Shown one piece after another: positions 23,364-31,475 of a DNA stretch of 64,000 bases. The position numbers were made by a program, and so were the translations under genes. Source of the stretch: SP5GCR1 sp965199685 (GTDB lineage: Bacteria; Pseudomonadota; Gammaproteobacteria; Poriferisulfidales; Oxydemutatoraceae); NCBI GenBank assembly GCA_965199685.1, contig OZ241323.1:2232001-2296000 (forward strand), written 5' to 3'. Each line of letters starts with the position of its first letter. Positions within the stretch are counted from its first letter, which is position 1. The notes beneath the pieces are model-generated. The model ran no database searches. It had not been told where the DNA came from and saw only the letters and a list, made by a program, of their open reading frames with translations.

Positions 23364-24203
23364 ATGAAAAAAAGACATATTTTAATTACTTTAGTCACAG
23401 CTATCGCATTCGCCTTTGGTAGCTATGCGGTGGCCGACTATAAGGCAGATATCAAGCATTACCAAGATTATCTGAAAGCTAAATTCCCGAACATTGACCC
23501 TGCCGAGTTCAAAAACGGCTACTATGCGTTGAGCGAGGAAATGCGTCAAAACTGGGAAGCCATAGAAGAGTTTCCACCATATTTGAGATATGTGGATATT
23601 GGTGAGGAAATGTGGAACGAACCCTTTGCAAACGGCAAAGGTTATAAAGACTGTTTCCCCGATGGACCAGTGATAGGCCACAAATATCCGCATTGGGATA
23701 AAGAACAAGGCATGGTGATGACTTTGCCTTTGGCAATCAATCAGTGTCGTGAGAGTCATGGCGAAACCCCGTTGGCTTACAAGGCAGCTCCGATTGCTTC
23801 ACTGTGGGCTTATATCGCATACCAAAGCCGTGGAAAAGTAATAAACGTTGTTGTGCCAGAGGACGACCCCAAAGCAATGGAAGCGTATAACAAAGGCAAA
23901 GAATTTTACTTTGCACGACGCGGGCAGTTGAATTTCTCGTGTGCGCATTGCCACTTCAATAATGCCGGCATGAGCTTGCGAACCGAAATCCTCAGCCCAG
24001 TGATGGGACAAACAACCGGCTGGCCGGTATATAGGTCAAAGTGGAACGACATCGGCACCCTACATCGACGTTATACTGGATGTAACAAGCAAGTGCGTGC
24101 CAGACCATTTGCAGCTCAGGGAGAGGAATATCGTAATTTGGAATATTTCCATATGTCGCTGAGCAACGGGCTTGAATTCAACGGACCGTCGGCTAGAAAA
24201 TAA
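23364..24203 (+). CDS. soxA: SoxA, cytochrome subunit of SoxAX (single-haem type)
   Basis: 279-residue periplasmic protein with a Sec signal (KKRHILITLVTAIAFAFGSYAVA). Only one CxxCH haem motif is present (FSCAHCHF, about residue 196). In the N-terminal half, where diheme SoxA has a second haem, only separated cysteines remain (KDCFPDG and NQCRESHG), so this is the monohaem class. The active-site cysteine is in RRYTGCNKQVRARPF. It would join thiosulfate to SoxY together with SoxX. Confidence 0.93.
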   Translation: MKKRHILITLVTAIAFAFGSYAVADYKADIKHYQDYLKAKFPNIDPAEFKNGYYALSEEMRQNWEAIEEFPPYLRYVDIGEEMWNEPFANGKGYKDCFPDGPVIGHKYPHWDKEQGMVMTLPLAINQCRESHGETPLAYKAAPIASLWAYIAYQSRGKVINVVVPEDDPKAMEAYNKGKEFYFARRGQLNFSCAHCHFNNAGMSLRTEILSPVMGQTTGWPVYRSKWNDIGTLHRRYTGCNKQVRARPFAAQGEEYRNLEYFHMSLSNGLEFNGPSARK

Positions 24204-24216
24204 ACTAGGAGACGCA

Positions 24217-24534
24217 ATGAGCTATATAAAAGCAATAACCAAATGCTGGGTCGGACTACTCTTGTTAATGTTCGTCGCCGTCGGCAATGCAGAAACTGAG
24301 TTTGAAAAATTGCTCAACGAAGCTATAACGGCGCAGAAAAAAGCAAATGAGGTCGGCGGCGAATGGCGCGATGTTCAACTATTCATAGACAATGCGCAAA
24401 AAGCCGCCGCTGAAGGCAACGAAGAAGAAGCGATGAAGTTGGCTCAGAAAGCTAAAATGCAAAGTGAGTTAGGTTATCAGCAAGCAGTCTCTCAGCGAGG
24501 CAAAATTCAACTTCCGTCGTACCTGCAACGGTAG
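24217..24534 (+). CDS. soxK: SoxK-like SoxAX-binding protein
   Basis: 105-residue protein starting at ATG 24217, preceded by AGGAGA; a longer frame inside soxA is not favoured. It has a signal peptide (KCWVGLLLLMFVAVGNA) and then an alpha-helical, alanine/lysine-rich domain (EAITAQKKANEVGGEWRD, NAQKAAAEGNEEEAMKLAQKAK). Position between soxA and soxB, size and helical heptads fit SoxK, the accessory subunit of some SoxAX complexes. The symbol rests on context as much as on sequence. Confidence 0.7.
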   Translation: MSYIKAITKCWVGLLLLMFVAVGNAETEFEKLLNEAITAQKKANEVGGEWRDVQLFIDNAQKAAAEGNEEEAMKLAQKAKMQSELGYQQAVSQRGKIQLPSYLQR

Positions 24535-24561
24535 GCGAAGCCTCTTAACTCGACAGGTTTA

Positions 24562-26310
24562 ATGAACTTAACCCGTCGTCAATTCATCGCCTTAATGTCA
24601 AGTGCGGCAGCAGCTGGTCTGCTACCGCACTCAACTTTTGCTAAAACCGAAGATTTTTACGACTTTCCTTTTTCCGGCAACCTCCGGTTGTTGCACTTCA
24701 CCGACTGCCACGCACAACTCTTGCCGGTTTATTTTCGCGAACCGAACACCAATATTGGAATAGGCGATGCTTCGGGACGCGTGCCTCATGTGGTCGGAAA
24801 AAATTTACTCAAACTTTATCCGGGATTAACCGAGCATTATATACACGCGTTGACCTACTTAAATTTCGTTGAAGATGCGCAACGCTACGGAAAGGTGGGT
24901 GGGTTTGCACACCTAGCAAGTTTGGTAAAACAACTGCGCGCTGAAGCCGGAGACAATCGGACGCTACTGCTTGACGGCGGCGACACCTGGCAAGGCTCAG
25001 GCACCGCGTATTGGACGCGCGGCGAGGATATGGTCGGTGCGTGCAACCTGCTTGGTGTGGATGTGATGACCGGACACTGGGAGTTCACTTACGACGATAG
25101 CGAAGTCATGGAAAGACTGAAAAAGGTCAACGGTGATTTCGTCGCACAAAATGTTTTTTTGACCGAGGAAGGATTGTTTGACGGTAAGCCTGCCTACGAT
25201 GAATCAAGCGGGCATGTGTTCCCGCCGTATGTGATAAAAAACCTAAACGGTGTGCGCGTGGCAGTCATCGGACAGGCATATCCCTATACACCTATTGCCA
25301 ACCCCAAGCGATTTATTCCTGATTGGACTTTCGGAATACGCGAGAGCGAGTTGCAAGAAACCGTTGCCGAGATCCGCGACCGAGAAAAGCCCAATGTTGT
25401 GGTGCTACTATCGCATAACGGCGCAGATATTGATTTGAAATTGGCATTGCGCGTTGAAGGTATTGATGTCATATTCGGCGGACACACGCACGACGGCGTG
25501 TTGAAGGCAATGGAAGTTTCTAATCGTAGTGGGCGAACCTTAGTTACCAACGGCGGTTCCAACGGCAAGTTCTTGGGAGTCATGGATCTGAGCGTGAAAA
25601 ACAACAAAGTTGCAGACTATAACTATCGCCTACTGCCGGTATTCTCCAACATGCTAACGCCCGATCAGGAAATGCAAAACTATATAGAGCAGGTTCGCAA
25701 GCCGTACCTAGATAAACTTGAGGAGAAAATCGCCGTTGCCGATGACTTGCTGTATCGCCGTGGTAATTTCAACGGCACCTTTGACCAGTTGATTTGCGAA
25801 GCCCTAAACGAACGCTTGGATACACAAATCGCATTATCACCGGGTTTTCGCTGGGGCACGACAGTTTTGCCAGGGCAAGATATTACGATGGAAAACATAT
25901 TGGATCAAACCTGTATGACCTATCCAGAGACCTATGCAACTGAGATGACCGGACAACAGCTAAAACTAATTTTTGAGGATGTATGCGATAATCTCTTTAA
26001 TGCCGACCCGTATTTGCAACAAGGCGGAGACATGGTTCGTGTTACCGGCATGAACTATGTTTGCGACCCGACCGCAAGTATGGGCAAAAGGATTACCGAC
26101 ATGCAGCTTGACAACGGCGAGGCGATCGAACCCGACAAAAGTTATAAGGTGTCGGGGTGGGCAACTGTCGGTTCAAAGTCGCCGGGAGCACCAGTGTGGG
26201 ATGTGGTTGCCGATTACCTGCGTGACAAGAAAGTCGCGTCGGTTAAAAAGCTGAATACGCCCAAACTGGTGAACATAGACCACAACTTAGGATGGAGTAA
26301 ATTAATATGA
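24562..26310 (+). CDS. soxB: SoxB, manganese thiosulfohydrolase
   Basis: 582-residue periplasmic enzyme that hydrolyses the sulfone from SoxY-bound thiosulfate. A twin-arginine signal (TRRQFIALMSSAAAAGLL) precedes a 5'-nucleotidase-like metallophosphatase domain: LHFTDCHAQ, LLDGGDTWQGSG, TGHWEFTYDD, LLSHNGADID and FGGHTHDG supply the metal ligands. The C-terminal domain includes ALSPGFRWG. The stop overlaps the next gene start (ATGA). Confidence 0.95.
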   Translation: MNLTRRQFIALMSSAAAAGLLPHSTFAKTEDFYDFPFSGNLRLLHFTDCHAQLLPVYFREPNTNIGIGDASGRVPHVVGKNLLKLYPGLTEHYIHALTYLNFVEDAQRYGKVGGFAHLASLVKQLRAEAGDNRTLLLDGGDTWQGSGTAYWTRGEDMVGACNLLGVDVMTGHWEFTYDDSEVMERLKKVNGDFVAQNVFLTEEGLFDGKPAYDESSGHVFPPYVIKNLNGVRVAVIGQAYPYTPIANPKRFIPDWTFGIRESELQETVAEIRDREKPNVVVLLSHNGADIDLKLALRVEGIDVIFGGHTHDGVLKAMEVSNRSGRTLVTNGGSNGKFLGVMDLSVKNNKVADYNYRLLPVFSNMLTPDQEMQNYIEQVRKPYLDKLEEKIAVADDLLYRRGNFNGTFDQLICEALNERLDTQIALSPGFRWGTTVLPGQDITMENILDQTCMTYPETYATEMTGQQLKLIFEDVCDNLFNADPYLQQGGDMVRVTGMNYVCDPTASMGKRITDMQLDNGEAIEPDKSYKVSGWATVGSKSPGAPVWDVVADYLRDKKVASVKKLNTPKLVNIDHNLGWSKLI

Positions 26311-26849
26311 GAACACATACAAAAGCTATGAAAATGAAACACTATGCAAAGTGTATCGCTAAAACCACATTGTTGCTTAGCTACATGACCTTGTTTTTGA
26401 TGGCTCAGGTTGCTATTGCCGAAGACAAGCCGGTTTTTCTTGAGACTAGACAACTTACTTCCGAGTCGGTGATGAAAATTGGCAGTGCAGCACTAGAGGA
26501 TTGCACTCGGCGTGGATTCAAAGTCGGAGTGAGTATCACCTCACGCGAAGGTCAACTGCTTTTCTTTATCCGCCATCCACTGGCGGGACCCCATACCCCG
26601 ATGATTAGTCTTGCCAAGGCATATACTTCTTCAACGATGGGGACTGAAACATCGGCACTTACCGAAGCCAACGCGCAAAAGCTCAACTACTATGAGAATA
26701 TTACTACTTTGGGCGGCGGTGTGCCGATCATCGTTGCCGGTAATCAATACGGTGGTATTGGTGTATCCGGCGCAACACCCGAAGCCGATGAGGAATGTGC
26801 CAAAGTCGGCATCAAAACCATAGAGGAGGATTTAGAATTCAGTGAATAA
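26307..26849 (+). CDS. Secreted GlcG/HbpS-like haem-binding protein
   Basis: 180-residue protein of the DUF336 (GlcG/HbpS) family. The signal peptide is TTLLLSYMTLFLMAQVAIA. The family core is visible: VMKIGSAALEDCTRRGFKVGVSITSREGQLLFFIRHPLAGPHT and GGGVPIIVAGNQYGGIGVSGATPEADEECAKVG. Proteins of this fold sit in many sox clusters, possibly binding haem or protecting cytochromes; the role is not established. It is translationally coupled to soxB and to the following thioredoxin-like gene. Confidence 0.8.
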   Translation: MRTHTKAMKMKHYAKCIAKTTLLLSYMTLFLMAQVAIAEDKPVFLETRQLTSESVMKIGSAALEDCTRRGFKVGVSITSREGQLLFFIRHPLAGPHTPMISLAKAYTSSTMGTETSALTEANAQKLNYYENITTLGGGVPIIVAGNQYGGIGVSGATPEADEECAKVGIKTIEEDLEFSE

Positions 26850-27987
26850 GATAGCGTTTGATTACATCCCCTGTCGTAACTGCGTGTTGCAAGCAATGCT
26901 GTGGCTCAATAAAAATATATTGATACTTGCTTGCCTGACACTCATCGCAGTGTGTTCAACGGCAGTCGCCGAAGACGAAGCTGGTTCGCCGGCGATTCAG
27001 CCAGACGACGACGGCTCTATGAGCAATGTCTTTGAACAAGAAAAACCCGACTGGTTCGGCATGTCTTTCTTGGATATTGCCGAGGATGTAGAAGAATCGG
27101 CAGCCGAAAACAAACACTACGGACTCTATTTTTATCAGGACGGCTGTCCTTATTGTGAAAAGTTGATCGACGATAACTTCGGGCAATACCGCATTAACGA
27201 ATATGCCAAAGCAAACTTTAACATCGCGCCAATTAACATCTTCGGTGCTGTCGAAGTAACCGACCTAGACGGTATTCCGAGACCAGAAAGTGCTTTTTCC
27301 GAACACCGAAAAATTCAATTCACGCCGACGATGATTTTCTTCTCTCCACTGGGAGAAGTCTTTCGCATGAACGGTTATTATCCACCGCATAAGTTCCTTA
27401 CAATGCTGGAATATATAACCGACAAACACTACCTTAAAGACATAACCTTCATAGATTTCCTGCAAACCAAAGAAGTGTCTCCGGCAGCCGATAAGATTCA
27501 CTATACCCCAGAGGTGCTGCGTCCGCCGATTGATATGACTGAAAAAACTTTAGGTGCGGAAAAACCCGTTTTGGTTCTGTTTGAACAACCGCGCTGCTTG
27601 GCGTGCGACGAATTACATCTTGATATTCTAAAACGAGAAGCCACCGATAAACTATATCAACAATTTGAAACGGTAATGATTAACGTCAACGGCAAAGAGG
27701 CCCTTGTGCCACTGGACGGCAGTGACGAAATCAGCGAAAAAGAATGGGCGCGTAAGCTAGACATTGAATACACACCGTCTTTGGTCTTTTATGCACGGCA
27801 AACCGAAAGCCAACCATTAGCCGAAGTGTTTCGCGTTGAAGGCTATGTGAAAACCTTTCATGTACAATCGGCAATGGAATATGTGCTAACACAGGCTTAC
27901 GCAAAACCCCAAGACTTCCAAGAATTCATCAGACTACGCGCCGAGTCAATGAGACCCGAAGACGGTCACCTTGACATCATGCAATAG
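26842..27987 (+). CDS. SoxW-like protein with two thioredoxin folds
   Basis: 381-residue periplasmic protein. The frame starts with GTG at 26842, overlapping the previous gene; ATG at 26896 (MLWLNKNILILACLTLIAVCS) is an alternative that still retains the signal peptide. Two thioredoxin domains follow. The first has active site DGCPYCEKL (about residue 98), the second PRCLACDELH (about 251), each with its cis-proline strand (FTPTMIFF and YTPSLVFY). Single-domain SoxW/SoxS reduce Sox proteins; the duplicated form is likely to keep SoxYZ or cytochromes in a reduced state. It ends the sox operon. Confidence 0.8.
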   Translation: MNKIAFDYIPCRNCVLQAMLWLNKNILILACLTLIAVCSTAVAEDEAGSPAIQPDDDGSMSNVFEQEKPDWFGMSFLDIAEDVEESAAENKHYGLYFYQDGCPYCEKLIDDNFGQYRINEYAKANFNIAPINIFGAVEVTDLDGIPRPESAFSEHRKIQFTPTMIFFSPLGEVFRMNGYYPPHKFLTMLEYITDKHYLKDITFIDFLQTKEVSPAADKIHYTPEVLRPPIDMTEKTLGAEKPVLVLFEQPRCLACDELHLDILKREATDKLYQQFETVMINVNGKEALVPLDGSDEISEKEWARKLDIEYTPSLVFYARQTESQPLAEVFRVEGYVKTFHVQSAMEYVLTQAYAKPQDFQEFIRLRAESMRPEDGHLDIMQ

Positions 27988-28450
27988 GCAAAAAATTCCC
28001 CTCCTTAATTACGCGAACCTCCGTAGGGGAGGGTAACATCGAAAATCGTCAATAGAGAATAAAAATCGTACGCAGTGGGCAATTTCCTGCCAAATTATCA
28101 GATCAATCTCCTGAAACTGAAACTTTGTGGCTAAATCATTGCCAGGTGCAACGAAAAAATCATCATTGACAACCAAATATACTGGAAAAATGCTCTCGCT
28201 TCTCGCATTGGCGTAGGCGTATCCATCACCGCGAATGCAGCTTAGTTGATGCGTGTTAAAAACTGAAATGCTAGTCTGACTGCAGCAATAGAGAGTGCAT
28301 GTTAGCCCTCCCCTACAGTTGGTTACCATAAGTTTAATGGCGCAAGCGGATACGTTTGAGCGATGACAGTACTTTTTCAACAACCCTATGTGTGCTAACG
28401 GCATATAATAGGTTTTTTGACTTCCCCATATTTATTTGATACACGCATAG
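27988..28450. repeat. Intergenic repeats and upstream region of the first protease
   Basis: Holds fragments of the GTAGGG hairpin module (28022-28032 and 28290-28316) and a reversed terminal module ending AGTACTTTTTCAACAACCC (to 28387). From about 28400 to the start codon the sequence is conserved with the region upstream of the second protease, including TATAAT at 28404-28409. A minus-strand frame across 28009-28404 is a translation of the repeat and resembles one at 46040; neither is believed. Confidence 0.65.
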
Positions 28451-31411
28451 TTGAACATTTTGATTTTTAGAATATTGACAAAAGTTCTAGCGATATTGCT
28501 TTTGACGGCAGGCGTGCAGTCTGTCGTCGCCCAGCAACAGGAAATGAGTGACCCGCTATATTCTCAGCAATGGCATCTGAAAAATACCGGGCAAAGTGGA
28601 GGCACTTCCGACGAGGATATCAATGTAGAACCGGTTTGGAATACAACGCTTACGAGTGGAGTAAAAATAAGAGGACAAGGCGTATATATTTCCATAGTAG
28701 ATGGAGATTTGCAGCTTGATCACCCGGATCTAATAGACAATATATCAACCACCCGCACCCACGACTATTTCCGAAGTGTTGTTGATAATGGTTCTCATGC
28801 TACCAGAGTAGCCGGTATTGCTGCTGCGCGCGGTTATAACGGAATAGGTGTTCGGGGTGTGGCACCTTTGGCGAAAATTTATAGTTTGAATCCGTTGGGA
28901 ATACCTGACGGTAATAGAAGCATTAGACCAAGTGCTCAACTTTCAGCTATCGCAAATGCAATGACTCGTCACAGAACAATAACTGCGGTTTCCAATAATA
29001 GCTGGGGACCTGAGAACCCTTTTCAAACAGTATCAAGCATGTGGGCATTGGCAATAAACACTGGCATTGAAGAGGGATTTTATGGCAAAGGAACCGTTTA
29101 TGTATGGGCTGCTGGAAACGAGCATTGTGACAATAGTGGGATATTTTGTGGTGTAGATAACGCAAATTATGACAATCGTGCAAATTATCATGCCGTTGTT
29201 GCCGTTTGTGCAGTAGAGCATCAAGGGAGACACAACGGCAGTTCGGAGTTTGGGGCTAATTTATGGGTTTGTGCGCCATCAAACAACAGAAACCGTGATG
29301 CCGGGATTGTGACGACCGATAGACCCAGTACATATACAACGATTGGGCGCGGATTTGGCGGCACCTCTGCGGCAACCCCAATGGTTAGTGGTGTGGCTGC
29401 GTTGATGCGGCAGGCTAATCCGAATCTTGGTTGGCGAGATGTAAAACTCATTCTGGCTAATTCGGCAAGGCAAAACGATCCTGCAGACGGCGACTGGGCG
29501 CAAGGTGCCGTAAAGTATGGCTTGTTCAGCGATGGTTCTGAACAGCGATACCATTTTAACCACAAGTATGGCTTCGGTGTCGTTAATGCAGTTAAGGCGA
29601 TTGAACTGGCGGAAGGGTGGATTAACATTCCCGGCAGAATGACACAGTCGATAAAAGACAATACTCGCTCTCAAAACCGTGAAATTAATAGAAGTATGTC
29701 CATACAATCCGATATTAACTATATAGAGTATGTGGACGCTACAATTGATTTTTATATATTCAGACTCTCCAGTTTAAGTATTGAATTAATGTCGCCGTCG
29801 GGTGCTATCTCCAAACTTGCGATACCAGATATCCGGGGTTTTAATAATGGCGATGTGGCTATACAATGGCGTTTCGGTTCTGCCAAGCATTTAGGTGAGA
29901 GTCCGTCAGGAACATGGAGATTGAAACTGGAGAATACTAGAGGGACTCAACCTGCTAGATTAAACTCGTGGGAGCTTACAATACATGGTCATCAAATAAA
30001 AATGGATGCCGTCCCTGCTGTCGGGTTGTCGGACACAAATGTGGCCGGAACTACTTTGACCTTGTCTTTAACCGGAGCCAGATGGAAAGACAATTTGCAA
30101 ATTAGCGATTTTAGTTTGAAAAATCTGAGACCCAGCAATCCTCAATTTAAGAATGTGCCGGCGGGATTGCGTGTTGCGAGTGTACGCCGTACTTCCGATA
30201 CACAAGTTCAGCTGAATCTTGCCTTGACAGGAAATCTTTTGGAGAACTATCTATTCCAAGTTGAAGCGACAACGGGCACCGTTTCAAGCCTCAGCGGTCC
30301 TCTTGCGAGCAACGACATACCGATAGTATCAGACACACGGATAACGGTACGCAAAGATATTACAATTCCCGACGGTAATATAACTAGGAATTATGACATT
30401 AACCTGCATGATATCTTTGCAAGCTCACAAACATTGACCTACACGGTCAGCGGTCTACCGCCGGGTCTAGAAATAAGAAACGGTTCTATTATTAGCGGCG
30501 CGTCAAGTATCCCCGGCTATTATCGTATTACAGTGGTTGCGACTAGAGCAGACGGAGTTAGTAGAACGGAGTTTTTTGATTTCCAAATCCTTCCTACTAT
30601 TCAAGTACAAGTGAGAGTTTTACTGGAAGGTGTGCTCATAACTTTCGTCGACGTATGCGATCGCACCGAACAAGTGCGAGATGAAATTATCTCCCAGACC
30701 CAAGGAAGTGATTGTGCAGATGTTCCTCGAAATCTGCTTCGCTCAATCACCAACATGGATCTTAGCAATAGCGGAATTAGTGCTTTATCAGCAGATGATT
30801 TCGATGATTTTGCGAGTTTGCAAACATTGAACCTAAGCTCCAATGGGTTGACCGACTTGTCAACGGACGTTTTCAGCAATCTAACAAACCTGAGAACATT
30901 GGACCTGAGCTCTAACAGCTTAACTACGCTAACATCGGTCACTTTCAACGGTCTGCGAAGGCTGGAAACATTGAATCTAAGTGGAAACCAGATGACCAAT
31001 CTGCCAGCAGACATTTTCAGCAACCTAACAAATTTAAGAACACTAAACTTGAGTAACAACGGTTTAACCACGCTAACAGCAGTTACTTTCAATAATCTAC
31101 GAAGGTTGGAAACATTGGACCTGAGCAACAACAGCCTGACCATCTTACCAACAACTGTTTTCGGTAACTTAACAAATTTGCGCAACTTAAACTTATCAAA
31201 CAATATGTTGTCTCAAAGCCTATTAAACGACCAGCTGTCTGCCAATAACAATGAATTATTCAATCAAACTTTCAATGTGCTAAGTAACATAGTAACTCTA
31301 AATTTAGCTGGAAACGGTATTAATAGTACAGCTTGCAACGCACTTCGGGGATCATTTTCTCTTTTTACTCGAATTCATTTCACCAACAGAAACAATTTTA
31401 GGTGTTCTTAA
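28451..31411 (+). CDS. Secreted kexin-like subtilase with P-domain and leucine-rich repeats (1)
   Basis: 986-residue protein. The only usable start for the signal peptide is TTG at 28451 (stop codon in frame upstream; no clear ribosome site). Order: signal peptide (to about residue 27); S8 protease domain with the triad in SIVDGDLQLDHPDL (Asp), GSHATRVAGIAAA (His) and GGTSAATPMVSG (Ser), plus SNNSWG for the oxyanion hole; a P-domain (about 420-530, SPSGTWRLKLENT...WELTIHGH); two beta-rich domains, the second of putative-Ig type (TYTVSGLPPGLEI); and six to seven leucine-rich repeats of 24 residues (LxxLxLSxNxLTxLPxxxFxxL). The domain combination is eukaryote-like and suggests action on host or extracellular protein. 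Confidence 0.85.
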   Translation: MNILIFRILTKVLAILLLTAGVQSVVAQQQEMSDPLYSQQWHLKNTGQSGGTSDEDINVEPVWNTTLTSGVKIRGQGVYISIVDGDLQLDHPDLIDNISTTRTHDYFRSVVDNGSHATRVAGIAAARGYNGIGVRGVAPLAKIYSLNPLGIPDGNRSIRPSAQLSAIANAMTRHRTITAVSNNSWGPENPFQTVSSMWALAINTGIEEGFYGKGTVYVWAAGNEHCDNSGIFCGVDNANYDNRANYHAVVAVCAVEHQGRHNGSSEFGANLWVCAPSNNRNRDAGIVTTDRPSTYTTIGRGFGGTSAATPMVSGVAALMRQANPNLGWRDVKLILANSARQNDPADGDWAQGAVKYGLFSDGSEQRYHFNHKYGFGVVNAVKAIELAEGWINIPGRMTQSIKDNTRSQNREINRSMSIQSDINYIEYVDATIDFYIFRLSSLSIELMSPSGAISKLAIPDIRGFNNGDVAIQWRFGSAKHLGESPSGTWRLKLENTRGTQPARLNSWELTIHGHQIKMDAVPAVGLSDTNVAGTTLTLSLTGARWKDNLQISDFSLKNLRPSNPQFKNVPAGLRVASVRRTSDTQVQLNLALTGNLLENYLFQVEATTGTVSSLSGPLASNDIPIVSDTRITVRKDITIPDGNITRNYDINLHDIFASSQTLTYTVSGLPPGLEIRNGSIISGASSIPGYYRITVVATRADGVSRTEFFDFQILPTIQVQVRVLLEGVLITFVDVCDRTEQVRDEIISQTQGSDCADVPRNLLRSITNMDLSNSGISALSADDFDDFASLQTLNLSSNGLTDLSTDVFSNLTNLRTLDLSSNSLTTLTSVTFNGLRRLETLNLSGNQMTNLPADIFSNLTNLRTLNLSNNGLTTLTAVTFNNLRRLETLDLSNNSLTILPTTVFGNLTNLRNLNLSNNMLSQSLLNDQLSANNNELFNQTFNVLSNIVTLNLAGNGINSTACNALRGSFSLFTRIHFTNRNNFRCS

Positions 31412-31429
31412 ACTTTCTGCCAGTGGGAA

Positions 31430-31475
31430 TATAATAGGTTTTTAATTCCCCCGCATTTATTAAATCCATGCACAG
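31430..31475 (+). promoter_or_regulatory. Shared upstream element of the tandem protease genes
   Basis: TATAAT (31430-31435) followed by AGGTTTTT lies 41 bases before the TTG start; the first protease has the same TATAATAGGTTTTTT at 28404 with nearly the same spacing (42). No -35 matches well. Conservation of the element argues for a functional promoter for each gene. Confidence 0.45.

Noticed and set aside
28009..28404. Open frame of 131 codons on the minus strand before the first protease
   Set aside because: It runs through repeat modules and overlaps the probable protease promoter; no ribosome site or family match.
30601..31203. Long minus-strand frame opposite the leucine-rich repeats
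   Set aside because: It arises from the periodic codon usage of the LRR units on the plus strand; the same happens at 33848-34255 opposite the second protease.
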